Positions 37,987-45,954 of a stretch of DNA of 64,000 nucleotides are shown one piece after another. The translations under genes were made by a program, and so were the position numbers. The stretch's first letter is position 1, and each line of letters starts with the position of its first letter. The notes below the pieces were generated by a model. That model was given only the letters and a program-made list of their open reading frames with translations. It had not been told where the DNA came from and ran no database searches. The stretch is from Undibacterium piscinae (GTDB taxonomy: Bacteria; Pseudomonadota; Gammaproteobacteria; Burkholderiales; Burkholderiaceae_D): the NCBI GenBank assembly GCA_003970805.2, contig CP051152.1, forward strand, positions 1,178,001-1,242,000, in the 5' to 3' direction.

Positions 37987-39453
37987 TTAAGGATAAAGCC
38001 TGCGCAAGATCTGCGACATACTGCTCAGCAGCTGCGCAGCCAAGCGCTGTTGCAGTTGACTACGCTCAAGCTGCTCAGGCGCACTGCGCGCCGACTGCCA
38101 GAGCGCCACAAAGTCCGGCTTGTTTTCGTTCAGCACCGCCTCTACCTCGGCTTGCCAAAACGAGGGTGCTTCACCCTCGGCGAAATTACCACGCCCACGG
38201 CCGAAATGCGCCACCGCCAGATAGCGCAGTAGCGCTGCGACTAACAGCGAATGTAAAAACTCATCTGAAAAGCGCAGCTGTGGATGCTTTCTATCGGTAC
38301 TGGCATTAAAGGCCCAGGCCGCACCGGCAAAACTGAGCGCACCGAGAATACCACCAACTAAGGCCCCAGCACCAAAACTTAAGCCGCCCGCCATCAAATC
38401 AGCAGACACCCCAGTGGCAGCACCGGATAACATAGCGCCGAGTAAGCCCGCCTGTTTAGCATCCAAGGGCGCGCGCACCACATACTGCTGATGCACGCGC
38501 TGATTAATTTTATGCGCGGCACCAGCATCTAGCCTATGCAGTTTGAGCAAATCAGCGGTGCTGGCGAGCACATTCTCGTTAAGCCGTAACATGAGTTGCT
38601 GCAGCGCTTGATCATGGCGTTTTTGCTCGCGCTGCTTACCCATGCCTATCACCTTCAAGACCGTGCTTAACATCGCCGTCTCTTCTGGCGCTAGCGCTTC
38701 CACATCTTGCGCAGCCCTGATCAATTGCAGCGCTATCAATTCCATCGCTGCCTGCAAGCGCTGCTCATTATCGCGCTGCCAGAGCGCAAACAGGCTGGCA
38801 TAAGCCAATTTTTTATGGTCAGGTAGCAACTCGGCTAAGGCATCGTAAAACACGCGCTCATGCACCCAGCAGCGCGCAAAAGCATCCAGCGCCAGCACTT
38901 TCTGAACCACCGGATACGCCGCCAGATAGCTCTGCCAGCGTTGTAACTCGGCCAATTCTTCCTGCGGCGGCCGCGGCGGCCCCATTTGATTGAGCAAAAC
39001 GATGACCGGCTTACCTAACCATTGGAGTATCGCCATCTCAGGCGCCAGATAGCCAGCATCCTGCGGATCCTCCGATGAATTGACCAGATACAGCACCACA
39101 TCGGCGGTTTCGCGCGCAGTTCTCAGCGCCTGCTGGCTCAGCCAAAAAGTGCGGTCGCGATAGCGATCCAGGACTTCGCGCAAAAACCAACCGATAGGAT
39201 TATCCGCCATGCCCAAACGCTTAGATAGACGCACCGTATCACCAAAACCTGGCGTATCCCAGAGCAGCAATTGATCTCCGCCAGCGTTCTGCAACAAAAT
39301 ATGCGATTCGGAAAAACTGGTTACGTGCGGAGCATCCCGCACCTCGCCCACATCGAGCCCGGTCAGAGTTCTGGCCAGCGTGGTTTTACCGGCATTGGTG
39401 TGCGAAATCAGCGCAATTTGTATCTGCAAAGGAGTACTCGTGGTGGTCGGCAT
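37987..39453 (-). CDS. DUF3482 domain GTPase
   Basis: 488-aa TRAFAC-class GTPase. G1 is SHTNAGKTTLART near residue 17, G3 DTPGFGDTVRL near residue 65, G4 NQMG near residue 155. The C-terminal half contains DUF3482 with a glycine-rich hydrophobic hairpin near residue 345 (GGLSFGAGALVGGILGAL), suggesting membrane association. It follows the DUF2868 gene by 44 bp on the same strand, the usual pairing in Betaproteobacteria and Pseudomonas. Biological role unknown. Confidence 0.9.
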   Translation of the reverse strand: MPTTTSTPLQIQIALISHTNAGKTTLARTLTGLDVGEVRDAPHVTSFSESHILLQNAGGDQLLLWDTPGFGDTVRLSKRLGMADNPIGWFLREVLDRYRDRTFWLSQQALRTARETADVVLYLVNSSEDPQDAGYLAPEMAILQWLGKPVIVLLNQMGPPRPPQEELAELQRWQSYLAAYPVVQKVLALDAFARCWVHERVFYDALAELLPDHKKLAYASLFALWQRDNEQRLQAAMELIALQLIRAAQDVEALAPEETAMLSTVLKVIGMGKQREQKRHDQALQQLMLRLNENVLASTADLLKLHRLDAGAAHKINQRVHQQYVVRAPLDAKQAGLLGAMLSGAATGVSADLMAGGLSFGAGALVGGILGALSFAGAAWAFNASTDRKHPQLRFSDEFLHSLLVAALLRYLAVAHFGRGRGNFAEGEAPSFWQAEVEAVLNENKPDFVALWQSARSAPEQLERSQLQQRLAAQLLSSMSQILRRLYP

Positions 39454-39497
39454 AAGGAGATTATTCTGAGGTCAAAGTGGCGCGCAAAGTGCCGCGA

Positions 39498-41024
39498 TCA
39501 GGCTGCTAAGCCAGCAGCGCCAGGCCAGCCGCGCCCGATATCATCGCTACTTTTCTGCAGCTCGCGTAGATTGAGCACCATGCAAGCGGCCTGCTGAGTG
39601 GCACAAAATTGCCGCCATAGGGCGATACGTTCATGCAGACGTTGCTCAGCTCCGGCTTGCGCACCTAGCCGTTCCAGATAAGCCGATTGGTCCACTAACA
39701 CTAGCACACGGGCGAGCTGATCAGACGCTGGCCGCGGACCCGCCTGCAAGAAAGAGTTTAAAAATTCAGCATGATTCTCTGGCTCTGGCGTCGCGCTAAG
39801 ATTAAATAAAACGATCGTCAATCCTGCGCTGCCTTTATCTGACACGTCCAGTTTCGAGGCAGCATGCAATTGCACGCCATAGCCGGTTGAGGGCCGCAAC
39901 ATCACATTCACCTGCTCACCGAGCAAGCTGTGCGCCACCGCCCTTAGAATTTTTTCACGGCCCTCATCGAGGGTAAAGCCATAAGGAAAAATTCTTAGCA
40001 GCGGCACCTGCGCAGGGCCAATTTTTGCAGTCAGTGTTTGAAAGTAAGGCTGCGCCAGATTCAAACTGAAATGTTTGCCCAACCAGCGTTCCCGCGCATA
40101 CCCCAGCAAAGCGAGTAGCGTTCTTGGAATAATCACCAGCAATAAGAGCGTACTGGCATATAAATGCACCCACAAAGCACCGTAGCCGCTGGTGTCGGTG
40201 TGTGGTATTTGCAGTGGTGCTAGTTGCAGCGCCTGCACTTGCGCCAGCGAAAACCCCGGCATAGAAAAGAGCTGCTGCACCGGCATAAACAACATCGACA
40301 AAATCGCATGTAGCTGCGCCGCATTGAGGAAAGTACTCTCCCATCCGGCCACATACTGTGACAGCATGCCACGCAGATATAAAGACGCAATCACGCCCAG
40401 CGAAAAACTGGCGGCGCTGAGATGGATGATGCGACTGGCGCGGGCGCTCAGCAGCGGGCCGCTCAGCACTAACCACTCCGCATTAAATTTAGTCAGGGCG
40501 CTAGCCAGAACCACAGGCGTAGCACGCGGCAATTGCGGCGATGCGGCCAGTGCAAAAACCGCGCCACGCTTAAGCGCATCCCAGGGAGTACGCCCCAACT
40601 GAGGAAAAACCATCTGCACTAGTAACAACAGATAGACCACTAAATTCCACAAAATAATCAGCAGCAAAGGCGCCGCTAACAAATCGACTCTATGGGTGTC
40701 GCCCATCCGGTCGAGTAAGCCACCGCACAAAAAAGCCAGCAAAGGTAAGCCCCAGCCTAGCCCTGCCAAGCGACTCTTACCCGCCACCAAGCGCGCCAGA
40801 CCGGCATGACGTTCAATCAGTTTTTTTAAAATTTGCTCGGCCCGCGCTTGCAGAAACAACTCAGAGCTAAGCGCCACCTGCTTCTCGGCCGCCGCCCATT
40901 GCGCCAACTCATGCGCACTACGACTGGCGTAGCGTCTATCATCCTCGCTTAGAATCTGGCGCTCCGCGTCCGCATTCTCTATCGCCTGCACCAACACTAT
41001 GTTTCGGAAAAACGACTGATTCAT
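39498..41024 (-). CDS. DUF2868 domain membrane protein
   Basis: 508-aa protein with an alpha-helical N-terminal domain, about four TM helices (near residues 95, 130, 205 and 310 of this start) and a cytoplasmic C-terminal domain. The DUF2868 family is nearly always next to a DUF3482 GTPase, as here, which suggests a membrane receptor or effector controlled by GTP; this is inference. The Met at 41024 is preceded by AGGAG; the longer frame to 41057 is not supported. Confidence 0.88.
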   Translation of the reverse strand: MNQSFFRNIVLVQAIENADAERQILSEDDRRYASRSAHELAQWAAAEKQVALSSELFLQARAEQILKKLIERHAGLARLVAGKSRLAGLGWGLPLLAFLCGGLLDRMGDTHRVDLLAAPLLLIILWNLVVYLLLLVQMVFPQLGRTPWDALKRGAVFALAASPQLPRATPVVLASALTKFNAEWLVLSGPLLSARASRIIHLSAASFSLGVIASLYLRGMLSQYVAGWESTFLNAAQLHAILSMLFMPVQQLFSMPGFSLAQVQALQLAPLQIPHTDTSGYGALWVHLYASTLLLLVIIPRTLLALLGYARERWLGKHFSLNLAQPYFQTLTAKIGPAQVPLLRIFPYGFTLDEGREKILRAVAHSLLGEQVNVMLRPSTGYGVQLHAASKLDVSDKGSAGLTIVLFNLSATPEPENHAEFLNSFLQAGPRPASDQLARVLVLVDQSAYLERLGAQAGAEQRLHERIALWRQFCATQQAACMVLNLRELQKSSDDIGRGWPGAAGLAA

Positions 41025-41477
41025 GAAGCTCCTGATTGATCTGCGGACCACACGCAAGAAAGAAAAATAGATAAGAGCACATTATAACGCGATAGATTTG
41101 ATGCAAAAAGACAAAGAAACGACAAAGAAACGACTAGGAGATAAGTTTCTCCCTTTATCTCGCTTTAACAATCATCTCATCAAGTTCAACAACAAAAAAC
41201 CGCTATGCGCAGATTGTGCGAACCAGCTGGGGCGGATAAAACACGCTGCGATCAGATGCGACAGCTCCCGTCAAAGCGCTAAGTTTTAGCGTGGCCTGAC
41301 GATACACCGTCGCTGAGTAGCCCTTTGAGATTAAGCAAATAGAGGGAGTATTTTTAGAAGCCCGCATCCGGTATGCGCGAACCACCATGAATTCTCTGGT
41401 ACTGGCAGGAGTATAACTGAGCAGCGCAGGCCAGTGGCTTAGCGCGCGGGGCGGCGGTTTGCGTTGGCGCTTTGAAT
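41025..41477. other. Region without a recognised gene before the cassette array
   Basis: 453 bp. A tandem 11-bp repeat (GACAAAGAAAC twice, 41110-41131) and a small GAGATAA/TTATCTC-type hairpin near 41140 are visible. Open frames here have no support. The expected attC of the last cassette (after the gene ending at 41478) is not recognisable, so the array may be broken here. Confidence 0.4.
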
Positions 41478-41969
41478 TTAGCCACCGTCGGAACTGCGCC
41501 TCTGCAATGACTGCTTAGGGTACTGGCGCCACCGCCAAACCCCATAGAAAACCAGTGCACCCACTACGCCATGCAGCGCAAAGAGCGCCACTCCCTCTGC
41601 ATAGGTGAACCACGCATAAGCAGTCGGCACACCATCAACATAAGTTTCGATGTACTTGCCATGCCAGTTCTGCCCGGCCGAGTAGCCATCAAGACGACTA
41701 GGCCAAGAGGTCGCAGCGGATAAGGCACCAAGCACAAAACCGACTATGCCAAGTGAACGCCAACTATCGCGACGAAGTTTTCGCAGCGCCAAAAATGCAG
41801 GAACACCAAGTACTAGTACTAGCGTCGCACTGACAGCCACCACCGCGAACAGCACGAAGCCAATACCGTAATGCGACTGGGGAGACGAGAGATAGTCGGG
41901 CAACATGCGCAAGAGAAGCAACATGGGCTGAGCAGCCACCGCTGCGATTGCAGAAATCCAGATGTTCAT
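41478..41969 (-). CDS. Cassette gene: four-helix membrane protein, unknown
   Basis: 163-aa protein from the Met at 41969, with about four hydrophobic helices (residues ~1-22, 35-60, 73-93 and 123-145) and a hydrophilic loop with Trp and Tyr residues. The frame extends upstream to 42044 but that part translates the attC site (NPSIKRDALRRPSCQ), a well-known artefact. No family recognised. It is the last cassette of the array in the direction of transcription. Confidence 0.7.
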   Translation of the reverse strand: MNIWISAIAAVAAQPMLLLLRMLPDYLSSPQSHYGIGFVLFAVVAVSATLVLVLGVPAFLALRKLRRDSWRSLGIVGFVLGALSAATSWPSRLDGYSAGQNWHGKYIETYVDGVPTAYAWFTYAEGVALFALHGVVGALVFYGVWRWRQYPKQSLQRRSSDGG

Positions 41970-41972
41970 GTG

Positions 41973-42030
41973 GGTTAACGTTTGACATGATGGGCGCCGC
42001 AAGGCGTCCCGCTTGATGGATGGGTTAGGT
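41973..42030 (-). other. attC site 1 (58 bp)
   Basis: On the minus strand it runs from ACCTAAC (R'') to GTTAACC (R'). The inner parts GGGACGCC and GGCGCCC face each other across TTGC, giving a short-tip attC. The TAA of the DUF4160 gene lies inside R'' (42025-42027). Confidence 0.8.
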
Positions 42031-42456
42031 GCCCTGATAAGCACCTACCGAACAATTTGTTGGTCTTGTTGAATTCCATATTTCAATTAGAAGAGGTTTT
42101 GCATGTTTGTGCCAATACTCTATTTTCTTTTTATCTCTGCCCTCAATTTCACCCTTTAACAAATTGCAATTTTCAATATTAAAACTGGCATCAATGTTTG
42201 GCGACTTTACATGAAAGTGCGGTGGTGGGTGTTCATCTGGGTAAATTTCTATTTTAAGTCCATTTACTTTAGCTACAAGCTGCTTAATTTCAATTAGAAA
42301 CATTTCTCCATTTTCTTCCCATACATTGCATGGGTTATGAAGAATTGCCTCTAGCCAAGCAGCAAAATCATCAAATGATTTTAATTGCTCAGGTTCGACA
42401 TTATGAAACCAAGGTGTTTTTTTTAATTCTTCAACTGACATTTCGGAGAATTTCAT
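42025..42456 (-). CDS. Cassette gene: DUF4160 domain protein
   Basis: 143-aa protein. The C-terminal part has the DUF4160 signature IYPDEHPPPHFHVKS followed by GEIEGRDKKKIEYWHKH. DUF4160 proteins are small and often sit beside toxin-antitoxin-like or cassette genes; no function is proven. The N-terminal ~55 residues are an acidic helical extension (FSEMSVEELKKTPWFHNVEP). The ATG at 42456 is preferred over a GTG at 42465 that falls inside the preceding attC. AT-rich compared with flanking genes, a sign of separate origin. Confidence 0.8.
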   Translation of the reverse strand: MKFSEMSVEELKKTPWFHNVEPEQLKSFDDFAAWLEAILHNPCNVWEENGEMFLIEIKQLVAKVNGLKIEIYPDEHPPPHFHVKSPNIDASFNIENCNLLKGEIEGRDKKKIEYWHKHAKPLLIEIWNSTRPTNCSVGAYQGT

Positions 42457-42463
42457 AAATTGC

Positions 42464-42532
42464 ACCTAACGTTTGAGATGAGAGGCGGCGCCCGGCTTGC
42501 CGGGTGACGTCCTCTCGATTGAAGGGTTAGGC
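42464..42532 (-). other. attC site 2 (69 bp)
   Basis: On the minus strand it runs from GCCTAAC (R'') to GTTAGGT (R'). GAGAGGACG pairs with CCTCTC across the tip, which holds a further CCCGGC/GCCGGG hairpin. The DUF1801 gene stop TAA lies inside R'' (42527-42529). Confidence 0.88.
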
Positions 42533-42931
42533 CTCAGATTTCGCATGAGTACTTTGCGCGGCAATTGCATTTTTTAGCAGAGCCAAAACTGAAGGTGAGG
42601 CGACCTGCGCGAGGGTACTGATTTTGACGTGACGAAGGGATTTGCCAGTTCCTTCAAGGAGTACTGCGGGATCGGAAAGCGAGGTTCCGCGGTAGAAGCC
42701 CAAATTTGTGTGCTTCGCTTGGATGCCTATATATGCATAGTGATCAAGCATCTTTCGAGGACCAAAGCCGTAGCTGACGATGCCTTGCTTTGGCCAAGCA
42801 AGCATGTAGGCACCTGGGTGCACGCTTAGGATTTTCTGATGAAGCGCCTCGACTATTGGGCGTTGCTCTTCGGAAGCAAGTGCGAACACGGCTTCAAAGG
42901 AACTAAGCGTTGGATTTTTTGAGGCAGCCAT
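42527..42931 (-). CDS. Cassette gene: DUF1801 domain protein
   Basis: 134-aa protein of the DUF1801 (YdhG-like) fold. Segments typical of the family are PGAYMLAWPKQGIVSYGFGPRKM, of which YGFGPRKML and AYIGIQAKHTNLGFYRG are visible, then GTGKSLRHVKI. Members are small proteins of unknown biochemistry; some bind iron or copper compounds, which is not shown here. Start ATG at 42931 lies 9 bp after the preceding attC. Confidence 0.85.
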   Translation of the reverse strand: MAASKNPTLSSFEAVFALASEEQRPIVEALHQKILSVHPGAYMLAWPKQGIVSYGFGPRKMLDHYAYIGIQAKHTNLGFYRGTSLSDPAVLLEGTGKSLRHVKISTLAQVASPSVLALLKNAIAAQSTHAKSEA

Positions 42932-42939
42932 TTTCTGAG

Positions 42940-43029
42940 GCCTAACGCCGAAATGACGAGATCGCCACGACGGTCATAAATTTATGCGAAATAGTCATTG
43001 GCGATTCTCCGTCGATTGACCTGTTAAGG
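42940..43029 (-). other. attC site 3 (90 bp)
   Basis: On the minus strand it begins CCTTAAC (one departure from RYYYAAC) and ends with a perfect GTTAGGC. GACGGAGAATCGCCA and TGGCGATCTCGTC pair with an extra base in one arm, the usual extrahelical feature. The longer tip contains ATTTCGCATAAATTTATGACCG. The zinc-ribbon gene stop (TAG, 43030-43032) abuts it. Confidence 0.75.
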
Positions 43030-43338
43030 CTAGTCCTCGGATTCATCTTTAACCTGAATGCTTCCATAGGTGTCCACCAATAAGAATAATAATGCAAAAA
43101 ATACAGCTCCACTGATGGATATGCGTAGAACAAAACCAGGCCACCAATCTGTACCAGCAACGCCATACACAAATGGATAAATAATAAAATCTGCGAAAGT
43201 TGAGAGCACAAACGCACAAATAAATAGACCAGTTGTTTTACATTTCAAAGCAACGGAGCAGGAACTACAAACAAAATTTTCGCTAACCTTCAGCGCATTA
43301 ATACGTACCCCGCACTTGGGACATGCAAGTGACATCAT
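43030..43338 (-). CDS. Cassette gene: zinc-ribbon membrane protein
   Basis: 102-aa protein with an N-terminal zinc ribbon (CPKCG ... CSSC, residues 6-28) and three hydrophobic helices (about 36-60, 68-88, overlapping the C-terminal third), ending in an acidic tail. Two adjacent ATG codons at 43338 and 43335 are possible starts. Similar small ribbon-membrane proteins are frequent in cassette arrays, but no function is known. AT-rich. Confidence 0.7.
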   Translation of the reverse strand: MMSLACPKCGVRINALKVSENFVCSSCSVALKCKTTGLFICAFVLSTFADFIIYPFVYGVAGTDWWPGFVLRISISGAVFFALLFLLVDTYGSIQVKDESED

Positions 43339-43551
43339 GAGCCTTAACGTGTTTTAATTTTCATTTTGCAATATTAACCGAGCGTGTTAAAAAAGACAAT
43401 TTGTTTCAAGTACCTTGAAACCCGCGTGGATATTGACTAAATCTGGTTATACTGACTATTTATACAGTTGAACAAAATCGACAAAAACATCACTTTAACG
43501 CAGCAAGGTGCGATCGTAGCTTTGCATGAAATCTCAAAAGCATCCTGCCAC

Positions 43552-43617
43552 TTACGCATATTACAATGCGATTCTTCAAGCACACTGGCCTGCGAGCCGC
43601 ATGGAATATGCGTAATG
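43552..43617. repeat. Dispersed palindromic element, copy 2
   Basis: TTACGCATATT...ATGCG pairs with CGCATGGAATATGCGTAA across a loop of about 25 nt. The right arm 43595-43612 is identical to 35265-35282, and the preceding GGC...GCGAGCC is similar too, so both hairpins belong to one family. Confidence 0.6.
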
Positions 43618-43661
43618 CGGCAGCCTGTTTTTGGTTTGCTATTGCCTGGTTTTATTCCATT

Positions 43662-44285
43662 TCTGTCGTGCAATGTGCGATTGCCGACCGGGGTAAACGC
43701 CCGGTAGCTACTTCCTTTTCTTGCTTCGCCAAGAAAAGGAAGCAAAAGAAGGCACGCAAAAGTCGCTGCCCTTCGGGTGCCCCAATTATGCAGGGAAAAA
43801 TGGGGAACGAAGCAAAACTCGCTACGCTCAGACAGCTTAATTCCTGTCATTTTCTGCCAAGCACAATTGGCAGCGCCACATGGAAAAAAACGAAAGTCAA
43901 CACATCCGTAGGTGCGACTTCCGTCACTTGCGCAGGCAACATCACAGCACTTCGAACTACGACAATCTACTTGCTTTTTGACCTGGGTTTTGAATTGGGT
44001 TTTGAAATTGGGTTTTGAATCTGCTTTTGACGTTGGCTTTTTGAAATTTCGAATTTTCGCATGTGGGCGCTGCGCCTTGTGCTGGGCAGAAAATGGATCA
44101 GGAATGAAGCTTGTCTGAAGCGAAGCGAGTTTGCTTCGTTCCCCATTTTTTGACTTGCACAGGCGGGCACCCGAAGGGCAGCCGACCTTTGCGTCGCCTT
44201 CTTTTGCTTACTCTCTTGGCGAAGCAAGAAAAGTAAGTAGCTGTCCCGGTCCTACCACCGGCCCGGCAATCGCAAACAACGACAG
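43662..44285. repeat. Large imperfect inverted repeat with ~220-bp arms
   Basis: The left arm 43662-43883 and the reverse complement of the right arm 44060-44285 align along their whole length with small indels. Shared blocks include TTCTTGCTTCGCCAAGA, GCAAAAGAAGG, GCTGCCCTTCGGGTGCC and AATGGGGAACGAAGCAAA. The ~175-bp centre has three near-copies of GGGTTTTGAATT. Open frames in it are shadows of the repeat. Translations of this kind (YFSCFAKR...) recur in Burkholderiales genomes, so it is probably a dispersed repeat present here as two inverted copies (recollection, not searched). Confidence 0.8.
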
Positions 44286-44387
44286 AAGCGAAAACACCTG
44301 CACGCCAGAAAAATGCAAGGGACAGGTATCGAGAATGCAAGGGCGATACTGAGTCACGGCCCTATTTCACGTCCCTATCTTAAGCCC

Positions 44388-45338
44388 CTATTGTGAGATT
44401 AGCTTCGCGACCTCGATTGCTGGCAATACGCCCGCATATTGGGGAATGCCGTTTTTATCGAGCTTGGCGACGTGGATCTTCCACTCCATTTTTTTATCCT
44501 TATCCACCATCAATTCCAGCGCCCAACCCGTCTGTGAATCTTCCGTGTGAAAGCCATTGAATATGAAATTTCCCAGACTGTAAAATATCGGCTTGTTTTG
44601 GTAGATCTCGATATTTTGCGTCACATGCGGGTGACCGCCAACAACCGCGTCTGCGCCCGCCTCTATCATCAAATGAGCCAATTGAATCTGACGTGGTGAG
44701 GCCATTTTTTCATGCTCCCAACCCCAATGCGGATAGACAATCACAATATCGGCCTTATGCGTAGTCTTGGCGGCACGAATATCAAACACGATCTGATCAT
44801 CATCGGCCCACGCCACGCCTGGCCGGTCTTCCAAGGCTTCAAAGCTACGAGGAAAAAAATCATCATAGGCCAAAATAGCAATGCGCACGCCCTTAACTTC
44901 GCTCACATAAGGCGCATGCGCAGCACGGACATCGCGCCCTCCGCCAAAATAAGGAATCCCTTTTTTCTCTAACAAATCCATCATCTTGCCAAAGGCAGCA
45001 GGACCATAATCACCAGTGTGATTATTCGCCAAGGACACCGCATTAAAATGCTGCTTGATGGTCGATAACACGCGCGGATGCGCCTGAAAGGTAAACGGTT
45101 TTGTTTCGCGTTTGCCGGTATTACCGACGCTGCATTCCAAATTACCGAAACGCAGATCAGCTTGCGAAAACTGGGCCTCAAACGCCGCAAAAGGGTTTTT
45201 GCCTTGTTTAATGAGCTGCCCTGGCAACTCATCGACCATCAGATCGCCGACAAATAACAGCTTGACAGCGGTCTGCTGGGCATGCGCGGAAGCGGCAAAA
45301 ATAAGTGCCGCGATGAACGCAAAATAAGACTTATTCAT
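44388..45338 (-). CDS. CapA family metallophosphatase-like protein
   Basis: Secreted member of the CapA/PgsA poly-gamma-glutamate family with a calcineurin-like metal-binding fold. The 316-aa protein has a signal peptide ending SAHA-QQ and metal-site motifs VGDLMVDE, FGNLECSVG, SLANNHTGDYG, PHWGWEHE and VGGHPHVTQ, all in order. True PGA synthesis needs capB/capC, which are absent, so the role is probably another cell-envelope phosphoesterase function. The ATG at 45338 follows AGGAG and overlaps the upstream gene's stop by 4 bp. Confidence 0.92.
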   Translation of the reverse strand: MNKSYFAFIAALIFAASAHAQQTAVKLLFVGDLMVDELPGQLIKQGKNPFAAFEAQFSQADLRFGNLECSVGNTGKRETKPFTFQAHPRVLSTIKQHFNAVSLANNHTGDYGPAAFGKMMDLLEKKGIPYFGGGRDVRAAHAPYVSEVKGVRIAILAYDDFFPRSFEALEDRPGVAWADDDQIVFDIRAAKTTHKADIVIVYPHWGWEHEKMASPRQIQLAHLMIEAGADAVVGGHPHVTQNIEIYQNKPIFYSLGNFIFNGFHTEDSQTGWALELMVDKDKKMEWKIHVAKLDKNGIPQYAGVLPAIEVAKLISQ

Positions 45339-45745
45339 TTTTGCTCCTTGTCTGCGCAAACTGGTGTGCATTGAAATAGTAACTCTCGTTCGAATTTTGC
45401 CGAGTAAATACGATGGAGCCCAAAGCCCTGTGCATGACTGGCGCAGACATTCTCTTGAATAATATTTTCGCTTAAATGTATCAACACATAACGCTCTTTT
45501 GATTCGTGATACACATAGGTTTTGAATTTATTTTCATTCGCAAGATATTGCATAGAAAAGCGATAACCGCCATCCAAATCAAGCGTCTTGTAGACGTAAG
45601 GATCAGCACTCTTGGCCACTTGCAGTGTATTGACAGTACCCGACACTTTAATCTCACAACGCAGCTCAACCGCAGAGGCAGAAGTAGTGGCAAGGCTAGC
45701 GAAAAAAAGGCCGACTAGTCCCATGATCCAAATTATTTTATGCAT
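45335..45745 (-). CDS. Small secreted protein of unknown function
   Basis: 136-aa protein with a signal peptide (MHKIIWIMGLVGLFFASLATTSASA) given here by its start MHKIIWIMG and cleavage after SASA. The mature part is beta-rich with four Cys (RCEI, NVCAS, QCTPVC) that could form disulfides. It overlaps capA by 4 bp and is upstream of it, so the two are translationally coupled and probably act together in the envelope. The longer frame to 45859 adds a non-homologous hydrophobic stretch and has no ribosome site. No family recognised. Confidence 0.75.
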   Translation of the reverse strand: MHKIIWIMGLVGLFFASLATTSASAVELRCEIKVSGTVNTLQVAKSADPYVYKTLDLDGGYRFSMQYLANENKFKTYVYHESKERYVLIHLSENIIQENVCASHAQGFGLHRIYSAKFERELLFQCTPVCADKEQK

Positions 45746-45954
45746 AAAAGTCCGGTAAAAAATGAAAATGACAAAAATCGTCTTGTCGTTGATTGCATAT
45801 GCCCCCGCCATGATAGCGGCAGAAGCAATTCTGGAGACGAATTTATTATTTAAATACAATAGTATTGAAAAGTATTGAACAACGCAGCAGAGAGCAAGGT
45901 CTTCATCATGATTTGCGACGATTCAACATAAAAGCGGTACGTGCTAAGTAAGTA

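Larger units (their letters stand above)
41478..43338 (-). mobile_element. Integron gene-cassette array without integrase (CALIN-type)
   Basis: Four small same-strand genes are spaced by three imperfect palindromes of 58, 69 and 90 bp that have attC architecture: RYYYAAC after each gene, GTTRRRY before the next, with complementary inner boxes. Two gene stop codons lie inside the R'' box, a hallmark of cassettes. The genes are unrelated to their surroundings. No intI gene or attI is visible on either side within the window, so this is an orphan array or the tail of one whose integrase is elsewhere. Confidence 0.8.
43339..44387. other. Gene-free region between cassette array and capA
   Basis: 1049 bp holding the dispersed palindrome, the large inverted repeat and, from 44286, about 100 bp without visible structure. 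The stretch 43341-43390 begins CCTTAAC and ends GTTAAAA and could be a decayed attC, but its inner boxes do not pair well. No integrase, no RNA gene recognised. Confidence 0.55.

Noticed and set aside
41098..41388. Two short frames on opposite strands before the cassette array
   Set aside because: They overlap each other and have no supporting features.
43341..43390. Possible fourth attC site upstream of the zinc-ribbon gene (CCTTAAC ... GTTAAAA)
   Set aside because: The end boxes are only roughly right and the inner boxes do not pair, so it may be a decayed site but cannot be counted.
43437..44352. Several open frames of 66-150 codons in the gene-free region on both strands
   Set aside because: They are translations of the inverted repeat in different frames, without ribosome sites, and overlap each other.
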